Assembly: GCF_963675975.1 (NCBI RefSeq)
Contig: NZ_OY780939.1
Coordinates: 1,488,001-1,552,000 of the forward strand
Length of the DNA stretch: 64,000 nucleotides
Direction of reading: 5' to 3'
Origin: Halarcobacter sp.
GTDB taxonomy: Bacteria; Campylobacterota; Campylobacteria; Campylobacterales; Arcobacteraceae
A program made the position numbers and the translations under genes. Positions 19,502 through 28,460 of this stretch are shown here, one piece after another. The notes under the pieces are model-generated. The model was given only the letters and a program-made list of their open reading frames with translations, had not been told where the DNA came from and did no database searches. Within the stretch, counting starts at the first letter, position 1. The number at the start of each line of letters is the position of its first letter.

Positions 19502-21177
19502 AGTTAATCATAAAAGAATATTTATCATTATTAAAAGAGTCTAAAGAACTTGATGAACTAATACCAGAACTTTTATTATCTATGAATCATAAAACAATAA
19601 GCAAAGCTCAAATAGGTACAAGACAATACGGTGTTGATGTAGCATCAATTGGAAAAGATACTGATGGAATAGAAAAAGTATTCCTTTTTACTATAAAAGA
19701 GGGAAACTTATCTAGGAATGGATGGGATGGAGGTTCAAATCAAGCAGTTAGACCTTCTTTAGATGAAATATTAGATGTATATATTCCAACACATCTAGAA
19801 AAAAAATACATATCTTTACCGAAAAAAATTGTTGTGGCAACAGGAGGGGACTTAAATCAAAATGTTCAACAAAACTGGAGTGGATATACTAAAAGGAATA
19901 GTAAAGAAAATGAGATTGAATTTACTTTTTGGGGTGGAGATGAACTTTCAATACTTATTGAAGAAAATTTATTTAATGAACATTTAATACCTAAAGAACT
20001 AAGAAATAAATTTAGGAAAACTCTTGCTTTGCTAAATGATACAGATTACGATTTAAGAGATTACTATTTATATCTTAATGAAATTATTAACAATACTGAA
20101 CTTGAAAAACAATCAGAAAAAAATCAACTAAAAACTCTTAGATTAATATATTTGTCACTAAATATTATTTATAGATGGTCTGAGTCAGAAGATAATTTAA
20201 AACATGCATTACTTGCATCTGAAAGAACTATATTAAATGTATGGGAATTTCTTTCAAAAAATGGACTTACAGAAAACAAAAAATTAACTGAAATTATTGG
20301 TAAAATTTATTACAAAAATCTTGAAATTATTTCAAAATATTGTGAGAAACTACAACCTTTAATCAAAGTGAAAAATGGAATGTCTTTTTATGGTAATAAT
20401 TTCATACAAGAGAGTTTAATCTTATTTGAACAACTTGGAATACTAGCCCTATTAGGAAATCTATTTCAATTTACAGCTATAATAAATAACAATGGAGAAT
20501 ATACAAAGTATTCTGCTTTTATAGCCCTATTATTAAAGGAGTTTATTGAAAATCATAAAGGACTGTTAAATCCTGTATATGATGAACATATAATTGATAT
20601 ATCAATGGCATTATTTCTATTACATGAATGGAATGAGATAGAATTTGTAGACAAGTGGATTGATGAACTAATTACACATATAGATTTTGCATTTAATATC
20701 AATGGAAAATACTTTCCAATTGATACTGACAACTTTGATGATTTAGTAGATATTAACTTAAGAGGTGGGTTTGATAAAAATGATTATATAAAAACATCAA
20801 CACTTATTCCTATTTTAGCTCAATGGTGTGTAAAATTAGGTTTAATAGAAAATTATAAAAGTATTAAACATATTTCAGAAAATATGTTTAAAGAAGCTAC
20901 ATTACAAATCTGGTATCCAGATGAAAATGTTGAAAAATTTATGTTTTCCCAAAATGCTGGTTTTGAATGTGGCTATGCTGAAGCACCTATAAAAATTCCA
21001 GAAAAAATAAAAGAATACTCTAATTTAATGGAACAAGTGAAAGATAGTGAAAGTTACATAAATATTCAAGACTTACTATGTGTAAAACATAGTATGACTC
21101 CTTTAATTTTAATTTCATGTAGACATTTTAGGATGCCTATGTTTCCTCAGTTTTGGAATATTAAATTTAACATATAA
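19498..21177 (+). CDS. Protein with N-terminal PD-(D/E)xK nuclease-like domain
   Basis: 559 aa. Residues about 25-165 look like a Mrr/Holliday-resolvase-type restriction endonuclease fold: IGTRQYGVDVAS puts Asp47 in a GVD motif, and VFLFTIKEGN puts Lys67 in a T-x-K version of the (D/E)xK strand. A further strand KKIVVATGG follows, then an EFTFWGGDELSILI segment typical of the end of such domains. Residues about 180-559 are helical and unrecognised, possibly a sensing or protein-binding part. The Glu/Asp usually two before the catalytic Lys is Thr65, so activity is not certain. Overlap with the preceding gene marks a two-gene operon. Domain identity is by motif only. Confidence 0.65.
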   Translation: MKLIIKEYLSLLKESKELDELIPELLLSMNHKTISKAQIGTRQYGVDVASIGKDTDGIEKVFLFTIKEGNLSRNGWDGGSNQAVRPSLDEILDVYIPTHLEKKYISLPKKIVVATGGDLNQNVQQNWSGYTKRNSKENEIEFTFWGGDELSILIEENLFNEHLIPKELRNKFRKTLALLNDTDYDLRDYYLYLNEIINNTELEKQSEKNQLKTLRLIYLSLNIIYRWSESEDNLKHALLASERTILNVWEFLSKNGLTENKKLTEIIGKIYYKNLEIISKYCEKLQPLIKVKNGMSFYGNNFIQESLILFEQLGILALLGNLFQFTAIINNNGEYTKYSAFIALLLKEFIENHKGLLNPVYDEHIIDISMALFLLHEWNEIEFVDKWIDELITHIDFAFNINGKYFPIDTDNFDDLVDINLRGGFDKNDYIKTSTLIPILAQWCVKLGLIENYKSIKHISENMFKEATLQIWYPDENVEKFMFSQNAGFECGYAEAPIKIPEKIKEYSNLMEQVKDSESYINIQDLLCVKHSMTPLILISCRHFRMPMFPQFWNIKFNI

Positions 21178-21394
21178 ATAATTATAGAAATTTATTTGAT
21201 AAATATTGAAAATAAAATTATTCATATACTCTCTGATAATAAAATAAACTTGAACTTTATATCTTTATAAAAAAGATATAAAAAATAGATTAAATCCTAT
21301 TAATAACAGTTTAACATTAAACAATTAATTAGTTTTAAATTTTTAATACTTGCTTTGATTTTTGGTGTTAAAATAATCAATAAAAGGAGATATT
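21178..21394. other. AT-rich spacer with an 11-bp stem hairpin
   Basis: Non-coding. It contains a perfect AT-rich hairpin (21256-21266 with 21272-21282) after the nuclease-like gene, without a plus-strand T tract, and the promoter region of the next gene. Confidence 0.4.
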
Positions 21395-21895
21395 ATGAAA
21401 ACTGAAGAATTAATAATCTCTGAATTAGTTTATTCCTTACAGAAGAGATTGACTAAAGATATAATAGAAGATTTACAAAAACGTGAAGTAATGTTTTTTT
21501 CTGATAAAAAAAATGAGTGTATTGCTAATTTTTGGGAAGAGGTATGTATATCTATTCAAGATAAAACTGTAGATAAAGATTTAAGAGAGAAAATAAAATC
21601 TTCTTTATCTGAATTTTTAGAAAAAAGTTTTGAATCTTTATTATTATATGAAAAAATAGCATTTTGGATAAAAAGTGAAAATGGAACATTGTGGTTATAT
21701 GAAAACAAAAATAAAAGTATAACTTTAGATTTGATTCCCTACGATTTTACTGATTGTAAAGATATTTTATTTAATACAATTATGGATGAAGCAAATAGTT
21801 TTGTAAATGACAATATATATGATTACATAAATCTATTCTCAAACACTTTTGATGAAGAGAGTGATGAGGATGACAAGTTAGTAGTTTATGAATAA
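21395..21895 (+). CDS. Hypothetical acidic protein
   Basis: 166 aa, soluble, acidic at the C-terminus (a run of Glu/Asp before the end). Preceded by AAAGGAGA at good spacing, so clearly translated. I do not recognise the family. It is separated by about 220 bp from the nuclease-like gene and ends in a terminator shared with the LapD-like gene. It could be a late member of the same block or an independent gene. Confidence 0.55.
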   Translation: MKTEELIISELVYSLQKRLTKDIIEDLQKREVMFFSDKKNECIANFWEEVCISIQDKTVDKDLREKIKSSLSEFLEKSFESLLLYEKIAFWIKSENGTLWLYENKNKSITLDLIPYDFTDCKDILFNTIMDEANSFVNDNIYDYINLFSNTFDEESDEDDKLVVYE

Positions 21896-21917
21896 AGAGA
21901 TTTAAAATCTCTTTATT
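21891..21917. terminator. Bidirectional terminator overlapping two stop codons
   Basis: AATAAAGAGATT (21891-21902) and AATCTCTTTATT (21906-21917) form a perfect 12-bp stem with TAA loop. The stop codons of both converging genes lie inside the stem. Confidence 0.65.
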
Positions 21918-24117
21918 TACTTATAGCGAAAAGATTAATACTTTTAACAGTTTCTAAATCTTTTTCCTCTTTTACAGATTCTGCACAAACTTTTATATTT
22001 AATAGGTTTCCTAACTCATTTATAGATTCAACAAACTCTTTTTTAGATCGATCTTTATGCATATTAGTTGTATAGTCTCTAGCAAGTCTTATATAATCAA
22101 GATTAAACTCTTTTAAGTTTTCAGTTGGTACAAATTTACTTTCAAATCTTTTGATAATAACTTTTGAACCACAGTTATGAATAAACTCACAAAAATCTTT
22201 AAATAGAGTCATATCTTTTGCAACCCCATAAGCAGATAATGAGAAGACTAATTGAGAAGCGATATCTCTATTTTTGAAAATCTCTTTTTCAAGCCACATA
22301 ATAAAGTTGTTATTAGAAATAGAATCTAAAGATAGATTAATACAAATATCATGTTTAATATTGTTTATTTGTATAAAACTGATAATTTTTGAGATTACAG
22401 CTTTATCAAAATCGACGATTTTTTCATATTTTTCAGCTATCGAAACAAATGAACCAATAGGGATAGGATTATTCTCTTTATCTTTTGCATTTGTAAAGGC
22501 TTCTTGCATAATAATATTTTCATCAAGATTATCTAAAGTATATGTATCATTGATAAAATCAACTTCAAAGTGGCTATTATCAATTATTTCTGTAATCAAT
22601 TCTCTCCAAGCATTCATATCCCTTGAAAGGTCATTAGTATCTCTAATAAATATCTCATTTGGACCAATTAGTTTTGCTTTTTCATAGGCTTCATTGGCAG
22701 CTTGTCTCATTTCAGCTAAAGTTCCTAATTCATTAAATGGAGTTCCACCAACATGTGCAATTTCATCAATATTCAATTCTATTGATAAATCATTAAATCT
22801 TTTTTTCAATTTATTTGCAATCTCTTTTGTACCATCATAATCACAATCTTTTATAACTAATAAAAACTCTGAACCAAATATTCTATAGGCTTTTGAATTT
22901 TCAGACAAATCTTTTAAGACATTTGCAAATTTGATAATATAATTGTCAACCTCTTCATTTGTATGTGTTTTTACATATTTTGAAAGGTTATCAATTTTTA
23001 TATCAAAGATATATCCAGTTTCTTTTTTTATAAACATCTGTTTTATATCTGTTTCTAAAGGTTGTTTTGAATTTAATCCTGTTAGTTCATCTTCTGATAA
23101 TTTTTTTGATAGATTGCTAAGATTATTTGTAAGTTTATTTATCATTGCTTCTATTTTTCTTGACATATCATTCATTGCTATTGATACATTTTTAATCTCT
23201 ATTGTCCAAGGTAAAGGCTCAATTACATCAAAATTCCCTTTTGCAATATTTTTTGCAAGTTTTTCGATTTTTTTAAGAGGTCTTAAAATAAATTGTACAA
23301 AAACTAATAAAAGAAGCATAGAGATTATAAATGCTATAAATGCGTAAATAATTGAATTTCTTGCTTGCTCAAAAAGTTTAGCATAGGCTTCTCCCGGATT
23401 AGGGCTTACATAAATAACAGCTGCTGTGTTCCAACCATTTGAGATCTCACTATATTTTTCTTCAAGATTGATAGGGATAAGTTTTATAAACCATTGGGGA
23501 ACATAGTCAAATTTAATATCTCTACTCTCTTTAAATAAAACTTTATTTAGTGTAATATTTGCAAATGTATCAATTCTTTGCCCATCTTTTGAAGCTGTAA
23601 AATTAAATGTGATATTTCCACCTTTTTTATAAATCTCACTAGGTACATATCTATATTTAACACTATCTGACATACCACTTAAATCAATCTCATCTTGCTC
23701 ATTTTCAAGTTTTAATAGCTGTTCACTTATTGATTGGTCAGATTCAATTTTTTCTATATATCCAAATTTCGAATCTACAGAGACTTTATTTATTTTCCAA
23801 TTTGAATCACTTAAATCAGTTGAAGCTTCAATAAGTTTTTTATCTGTAATAATAAAATCTGCATCTTCTAGTCTAACCTCTTTATAAAAGCCACTATTTG
23901 ATATGGCTCTAATTATAGATTGGATTTCTGGGTCTTCTTTATCATTTATTAAAGGTCTTAGACTCATTCCTATTGAAGTGGCAGTATCTTGTGCTTTCGT
24001 TGAAGCTTCTATTTCTAGATAGTCTTTCATATTGTTTACGCTAATAAAAAAATTACCACTAAATATTATAAAAAATATAAAAGCAATAATCATATACAGT
24101 TGTTTTGATAAAGACAT
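21913..24117 (-). CDS. lapD: LapD-like c-di-GMP receptor with degenerate GGDEF and EAL domains
   Basis: 734 aa: membrane helix about 8-30; periplasmic LapD/MoxY-type domain about 31-255 containing the W-x9-SPNPGEAY signature region; second helix about 258-280; HAMP about 282-335; GGDEF-like about 345-500; EAL-like about 510-734. The GGDEF site reads FGSEF and the EAL start reads QEAF, with most metal ligands missing, so it should bind c-di-GMP rather than make or degrade it. In Pseudomonas fluorescens, LapD with c-di-GMP holds the protease LapG and so protects a surface adhesin. The two upstream LapG-type genes on the same strand fit exactly. No large adhesin gene is in the window. Confidence 0.88.
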   Translation of the reverse strand: MSLSKQLYMIIAFIFFIIFSGNFFISVNNMKDYLEIEASTKAQDTATSIGMSLRPLINDKEDPEIQSIIRAISNSGFYKEVRLEDADFIITDKKLIEASTDLSDSNWKINKVSVDSKFGYIEKIESDQSISEQLLKLENEQDEIDLSGMSDSVKYRYVPSEIYKKGGNITFNFTASKDGQRIDTFANITLNKVLFKESRDIKFDYVPQWFIKLIPINLEEKYSEISNGWNTAAVIYVSPNPGEAYAKLFEQARNSIIYAFIAFIISMLLLLVFVQFILRPLKKIEKLAKNIAKGNFDVIEPLPWTIEIKNVSIAMNDMSRKIEAMINKLTNNLSNLSKKLSEDELTGLNSKQPLETDIKQMFIKKETGYIFDIKIDNLSKYVKTHTNEEVDNYIIKFANVLKDLSENSKAYRIFGSEFLLVIKDCDYDGTKEIANKLKKRFNDLSIELNIDEIAHVGGTPFNELGTLAEMRQAANEAYEKAKLIGPNEIFIRDTNDLSRDMNAWRELITEIIDNSHFEVDFINDTYTLDNLDENIIMQEAFTNAKDKENNPIPIGSFVSIAEKYEKIVDFDKAVISKIISFIQINNIKHDICINLSLDSISNNNFIMWLEKEIFKNRDIASQLVFSLSAYGVAKDMTLFKDFCEFIHNCGSKVIIKRFESKFVPTENLKEFNLDYIRLARDYTTNMHKDRSKKEFVESINELGNLLNIKVCAESVKEEKDLETVKSINLFAISK

Positions 24118-24132
24118 ATTTTTAATCCCCTT

Positions 24133-24780
24133 TTAAATTCTATTCATCATAGATTTCCAGTTTTTTAAGTTGTTTGAACCAACTCTAACTGAAGTTTTTC
24201 CTTTATTTTTTGCTTGCCATAAGCCACTTGCATTAAAACTATAAACTGGTCTTAAATCTGTTCTTTTACTTGCTAGTTTTAATCTCTTATTTACATTATC
24301 TAATACAATAGGTGTTGCACCTGGTTTATGATAATAAGTTAATACCATATGAGCTTCCTCAAATTTAGTACCTCTTCTCATAAGTTTTACATATGTTATT
24401 CTAAGCTTATCATCAGGAACTCCCAGTTCTCTTAAACTAAAATATTTTGCAATTGCATAATCTTCACAATCTCCTGCTCCAACACTTAAAAATTCAAATG
24501 GTGCAGCCCAATAGTCATTTTGTTTCCAAACAACAGAATCTCTTTTATATGTAACTCTATTCCAGAAGTCATTTATTTGTTTTAGTTTATGTAAAATATC
24601 TTGATTTTTAGAAGTTTGCATTGTTTTATCCCAAAGCTCAACTCTTTTTCTGGCTTTTTTACCATATTTACTTTCAATTTGCTGAAGTTTTTGCTCTGTA
24701 ATATTAAAGGATTTATTTGCAATTGTTATTGTAAGGGTTAATGAAACAATGAAAAAAGATATAACAAATATTTTTTTCAT
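24133..24780 (-). CDS. lapG: LapG-like periplasmic cysteine protease
   Basis: 215 aa with an N-terminal signal sequence (about 1-22) and the bacterial transglutaminase-like cysteine protease domain. The triad is visible: Cys105 in GAGDCEDYAIAKY, His in EEAHMVLTYYH, Asp in VLDNVNK. Family members cut the N-terminal region of giant RTX-type adhesins, releasing cells from surfaces when LapD is not bound to c-di-GMP. It lies 15 bp upstream of lapD and 35 bp downstream of a related but inactive-looking copy. Intact catalytic residues make this the working protease of the operon. Confidence 0.88.
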   Translation of the reverse strand: MKKIFVISFFIVSLTLTITIANKSFNITEQKLQQIESKYGKKARKRVELWDKTMQTSKNQDILHKLKQINDFWNRVTYKRDSVVWKQNDYWAAPFEFLSVGAGDCEDYAIAKYFSLRELGVPDDKLRITYVKLMRRGTKFEEAHMVLTYYHKPGATPIVLDNVNKRLKLASKRTDLRPVYSFNASGLWQAKNKGKTSVRVGSNNLKNWKSMMNRI

Positions 24781-24815
24781 TACTTTTCCCCTTTTTTAGT
24801 ATAAATTATAGTCTA

Positions 24816-25484
24816 TTAAAGTTTAAGTGTATTTAAAATAATCTCTTTGTCAACTTTTTGCTTGTTATATTTTATTTTTACACTTTGATTTATATCATTA
24901 ATATATGAAGTGCTTATTTTTAAAAAATTTTTGTTAGTTTTTTGAATCTCTTCTTTAGTTTTTAATGTTAGATTTTTATTTATATTATCTAAGACAACAA
25001 GTTTTGAATCACTTTTATGAAAATATGTTAATACAGCATGAGTTTCTTCTGATAAGTTTTTCATATAAAGTATTTTTAATTTTTTATTTGAAACACCTAA
25101 GTTTAAAAGAGTAATATACTTTGCAATTGCATAATCTTCTGAATCTCCAGCTCCAACCGCTAGAAACTCAAAAGGTGATGCCCAATAATCTTTTCTTTGC
25201 CACACTTTTGAATCTTGACGATATTGAATTTTATTCCAAAAATCGTTTATATCTTTTAGTTTATGAAAAATATTTTTTGAGCTAACATTTTTCATTGTAT
25301 CATTCCACATTTGAACTCTTTTTTTTGCTTTTTTACCATATTTTAAACCAATTTTTTCAATTGTGGTATTTGAAATATTGAAATTATTATCTGCAAATAG
25401 TGAAAAAGAGAATGAAACTAAAATTAGACTTATTAAAATAAATCTTTTTTTAGTTCCATTTATATTAAAATAGATTGAATTCAT
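24816..25484 (-). CDS. LapG paralogue with catalytic Cys replaced by Ser (pseudo-protease)
   Basis: 222 aa with signal sequence (about 12-30) and the same fold as the adjacent LapG: GRKAKKR-like start, DFWNKIQYR..., and then GAGDSEDYAIAKY, where residue 115 is Ser (codon TCA, plus-strand 25140-25142) instead of Cys. The His (THAVLTYFH) and Asp (VLDNINK) positions are kept. The frame is intact, so it is not a decayed pseudogene; it may compete for LapD or for the adhesin. Its last 30 or so residues (from SYIND to ILNTL) are not LapG-like but match the tail of the upstream MFS protein. Start taken at ATG 25484, which overlaps the MFS stop (TGATG). Confidence 0.8.
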   Translation of the reverse strand: MNSIYFNINGTKKRFILISLILVSFSFSLFADNNFNISNTTIEKIGLKYGKKAKKRVQMWNDTMKNVSSKNIFHKLKDINDFWNKIQYRQDSKVWQRKDYWASPFEFLAVGAGDSEDYAIAKYITLLNLGVSNKKLKILYMKNLSEETHAVLTYFHKSDSKLVVLDNINKNLTLKTKEEIQKTNKNFLKISTSYINDINQSVKIKYNKQKVDKEIILNTLKL

Positions 25485-26800
25485 CAAGGTCTTAAAGTAT
25501 TAAGAATCATACTTTCTTCGATTAGGTCACTATCATATTTTATTACAATAGTTTGTTCAGTATCATTTATATACCATTCATCAATCTCTGAAATTTTATC
25601 AAGGTTTTTACTATTGTTTTGAGCTTGACTAGTTAAAGGTACATAAAGAGTTTTTTTCTTAGATGGATTAGGCATAGTTAAAATCAAAATAATCCAAATA
25701 AGACAAACTACAGCTATAACCATAACTAAAGAAGATAAAGATACTTTTTCAAAGAAAATACCACCTAAAACACCCCCAATAAAAGTACCTAAATAACCAT
25801 GGGCATTAAAGATACCTAATACTAATCCTCTTTGATGAACTTTTGCAAATTTTGAAGCAAGTGATTGCATAATTGGTTCATGCATATTAAAACCAATAAA
25901 AAATATAACTACCCCAATTACAAAGATTAAAGAAGTTGAACTTAAACCAATTAGTAAATAAGATACTGCAAAAAATACAATACCTATTGCTAATATCTCT
26001 TTGAATTTACCTTTTTTCTCAGCAATAATTGCAGCTGGTGCCATTGCTAATACCCCAAAAATCATCGCAGGAAGGTAAACTTTCCATAAATCTGACATCT
26101 CCCATTGGAAGTTGTTTATTAATACCATTGGAATAATCATAAATGCAAAAGTCATTAAACCTTTTTGTAAAAAGTTTGTTATGTTCATCTTGATTAAGTT
26201 TTTGTTTGTTAAAACTTGTATTAATTGTTTGTCAGTTGGATTTGAATGGGTTATTTGTGGTGGATTTGGAACAAATTTAATTAAAATAAAAATTGAACCA
26301 AAAGCTATAACAGCCGTTAGATAAAATAATGATTCAACACCAGCAAAAGAACTAATTGTTGGCCCTAAAATCATTGAAGCAGCAAAACTCATACCAATAG
26401 CCATCCCCATAGTTGCCATTGCTTTTGGTCTTTGTTCCTCTTTAACTAAGTCACTAATTGTTGCAGTTACTACTGCACCTATTGCCCCTGCACCTTGTAA
26501 AAATCTTCCTAACATCAGAAGTAAGATATCATCAGCAATTGCACAGAATATTGAACCAATACCAAAAAGAATAAGTCCTGTAATAATTGTACCTTTTCTC
26601 CCTAGTTTATCACTCATAATTCCAAAAGGAACTTGAAATATCATTTGCGTTAAAGCATATCCTCCAACAACAACACCAACAAGAGTAGTTGTTGCTCCAT
26701 ATAGATTAATTGCATATACTGATAAAACAGGAAGAACTATAAAAAGTCCGAAAAATCTTAGTGCTATAATAGAACTAAGTGGTAAAATAGATTTAATCAT
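25484..26800 (-). CDS. MFS transporter, YajR-like, with short C-terminal domain
   Basis: About 438 aa with 12 membrane helices in two sets of six. The MFS loop motif is seen after helix 2 (GIMSDKLGRKGTI). Following helix 12 is a soluble extension of about 55 residues, ending EWYINDTEQTIVIKYDS...ILNTLRP; E. coli YajR also carries a small C-terminal alpha/beta domain. Substrate unknown. A start one turn upstream (26812) is possible, but GGGA precedes the ATG at 26800. The gene heads a minus-strand operon with the two LapG-type genes and lapD, and its tail is duplicated on the next protein. Confidence 0.8.
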   Translation of the reverse strand: MIKSILPLSSIIALRFFGLFIVLPVLSVYAINLYGATTTLVGVVVGGYALTQMIFQVPFGIMSDKLGRKGTIITGLILFGIGSIFCAIADDILLLMLGRFLQGAGAIGAVVTATISDLVKEEQRPKAMATMGMAIGMSFAASMILGPTISSFAGVESLFYLTAVIAFGSIFILIKFVPNPPQITHSNPTDKQLIQVLTNKNLIKMNITNFLQKGLMTFAFMIIPMVLINNFQWEMSDLWKVYLPAMIFGVLAMAPAAIIAEKKGKFKEILAIGIVFFAVSYLLIGLSSTSLIFVIGVVIFFIGFNMHEPIMQSLASKFAKVHQRGLVLGIFNAHGYLGTFIGGVLGGIFFEKVSLSSLVMVIAVVCLIWIILILTMPNPSKKKTLYVPLTSQAQNNSKNLDKISEIDEWYINDTEQTIVIKYDSDLIEESMILNTLRP

Positions 26801-26874
26801 ATATAATCCCATAAGTTAAAATAAAGAAAAAATTATATAGCAATAAACTTGATAATAGTGTTAAAAGGAAAATT

Positions 26875-27465
26875 ATGAAAATAGTTTTAGCTACAGGTAA
26901 TAAAGGAAAAATTGAAGAGTTTAAAAAACTTCTTCCAAATGAAGAAATAATTCCTTTCAAAAATTTAATAGGTGAGTATGAAGTTATTGAGGATGGAGAT
27001 ACTTTTAAAGCAAATGCTGTAAAAAAAGCAAAAGAGATATATGAAAGGATCGCTGATGAGAACATTATAGTTATATCAGACGATAGTGGAATTTCAGTTC
27101 CTATACTAAATAACGAGCCAGGAATATATTCTGCAAGATATGCAGGTGAAAATGCAGATGATAAAAAAAATAATGCGAAATTAATCTCAAAATTAAAAGA
27201 GAAAAATATTGAAAAAACAAAAGCTTTTTATACTGCTTGTATAGCAATAGTTTTTAAAAATGAAGTTTATACAGTACATGGTTGGATGCATGGTGAAGTA
27301 GTAGCAAAAGAGATTGGTGATAATGGATTTGGTTATGACCCAATGTTTATTCCTAATGGTTTTGATAAAACATTAGGTGAACTGCCCCATGAAATAAAAA
27401 AAGAGTTTTCACATAGAAGTAGGGCTTTATCTTTAGCAAAAAAAGTTTTAGATGTAATATTATAA
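26875..27465 (+). CDS. rdgB: RdgB/HAM1 non-canonical purine NTP pyrophosphatase
   Basis: 196 aa, full length. Hydrolyses dITP/XTP and so keeps damaged purines out of DNA. Signature motifs: [15 protein letters not shown] at the start, [10 protein letters not shown] in the middle and the FGYDPMFIP segment, then SHRSRAL near the end. Preceded by AAAAGGA; divergent from the MFS gene, whose promoter must lie in the same 74 bp. Confidence 0.95.
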   Translation: MKIVLATGNKGKIEEFKKLLPNEEIIPFKNLIGEYEVIEDGDTFKANAVKKAKEIYERIADENIIVISDDSGISVPILNNEPGIYSARYAGENADDKKNNAKLISKLKEKNIEKTKAFYTACIAIVFKNEVYTVHGWMHGEVVAKEIGDNGFGYDPMFIPNGFDKTLGELPHEIKKEFSHRSRALSLAKKVLDVIL

Positions 27466-27491
27466 AAGAGTTAAACTATAACTCTTTTATA
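27461..27491. terminator. Bidirectional terminator between rdgB and the pseudopilin genes
   Basis: Perfect 13-bp stem (27461-27473 with 27479-27491), loop AACTA. It spans the rdgB stop codon and the stop codon of the converging gene. Confidence 0.65.
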
Positions 27492-27806
27492 AACTCTAAT
27501 ATTTTCATTTTTAGCTTTTACTATTAGCTCAACTTCAAAATCTCCATCCTTTTTTTCAATTAAAGCAATAATGTCAAATTTACTATTTTTGATTTGTATT
27601 TTGTCAATTAAATCCAAAGATTTTATACTTAAAACATACTCTTCTAGAAATTTTAGATGGTTTTTAGCTTGTATATAATTGTATTGATTTAATATATTTT
27701 CTGAGCTTATACTTTTATTTTCAAATATTTTTATGCTTAATATAGAAAATATAAAGATTAAGATTAGTGTAGAAAAAAGTAAAAAAGCTTTTTTATCTTT
27801 TTTCAT
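27471..27806 (-). CDS. Small membrane-anchored protein, last of a pseudopilin-like set
   Basis: 111 aa with one N-terminal hydrophobic helix (about 7-25, KKAFLLFSTLILIFIFSIL). The start resembles a minor pseudopilin (GspK/PilX type) but the conserved Glu at +5 is not present (F-L-L-F-S), so processing by a prepilin peptidase is unsure. Overlaps the upstream pseudopilin by 4 bp. Probably part of a pilus or type II secretion-like tip together with the two preceding genes. Confidence 0.6.
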   Translation of the reverse strand: MKKDKKAFLLFSTLILIFIFSILSIKIFENKSISSENILNQYNYIQAKNHLKFLEEYVLSIKSLDLIDKIQIKNSKFDIIALIEKKDGDFEVELIVKAKNENIRVYKRVIV

Positions 27807-28153
27807 AGTTCAAATTCCCATTTTTGAGATATTTTATCATCTAATGTAATATCTATAATAACTTTTTTTGATCCCTTTATAAGAGAAAAATTACTTACAT
27901 TTTTTAATAAAATTTTATCATCAATATATAAAGTAGTGTCTTTATATTTAAGTTTATTGATTATGTTTGGAAGATTTTTTTCAATAATTATTTTTGTAGA
28001 GTTTAAATCGATTTTTAGTATTGAAATCTCTCTAGTTTCACTTTCTACAAGATATAAGTCTTTTGAAAATTTAAATACAAAAATAAGTACAAATGAGGAG
28101 ATAAATATAACTAAAATTAGTTCTAATAGTGAAAATGCTTTATTTGATTTCAT
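27803..28153 (-). CDS. Minor pseudopilin-like protein
   Basis: 116 aa. The N-terminus MKSNKAFSLLELILVIFISSF has the type IV pilin class III signal: cleavage after Ala, Phe at +1, Glu at +5 and a long hydrophobic helix. Such proteins sit at the tip of type IV pili or type II secretion pseudopili. It overlaps both neighbours (4 bp and 14 bp), so the three are translated as a unit behind proC. No secretin, ATPase or prepilin peptidase is in the window. Confidence 0.75.
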   Translation of the reverse strand: MKSNKAFSLLELILVIFISSFVLIFVFKFSKDLYLVESETREISILKIDLNSTKIIIEKNLPNIINKLKYKDTTLYIDDKILLKNVSNFSLIKGSKKVIIDITLDDKISQKWEFEL

Positions 28154-28460
28154 ATTTTACAAGCTCGATTCTTTCATCTTTATAGCTAATTTGTTTAACA
28201 TTTATATTTTTTTCTTCTATATCGTTTATAAGTATTTGGATTGTTTTAGAATTTGTTTGAAAATTTGAGTTATAATTTTTAGTGTTAAAAGAGTTTTCTA
28301 TATTGTTTAAAGTATTAAATTCTTTATCAAAATTATCATAGTAAGAGTATTTACTAAACCCTACTATGACAATACTTAATAAAACTATACTAAATAAAGT
28401 TTCAATAAGTGAAAAACTATTTTTTTCCAATTTCAACTGCTTTTTCGTGAGCAGCTTCAA
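28140..28460 (-). CDS. Minor pseudopilin-like protein nested in the 3' end of proC
   Basis: 106 aa. The segment NSFSLIETLFSIVLLSIVIV gives a prepilin site (Ser before Phe, Glu at +5) and hydrophobic helix. From the ATG at 28460 the first 15 codons overlap proC (44 bp), giving a basic leader of about 14 residues. TTG codons closer to the proC stop could also start it. Either way it depends on translation of proC. Confidence 0.65.
   Translation of the reverse strand: MKLLTKKQLKLEKNSFSLIETLFSIVLLSIVIVGFSKYSYYDNFDKEFNTLNNIENSFNTKNYNSNFQTNSKTIQILINDIEEKNINVKQISYKDERIELVKYEIK

Noticed and set aside
22943-23347. 134-codon plus-strand frame within the lapD-like gene
   Set aside because: Shadow of the GGDEF/HAMP coding region, with no start signal.
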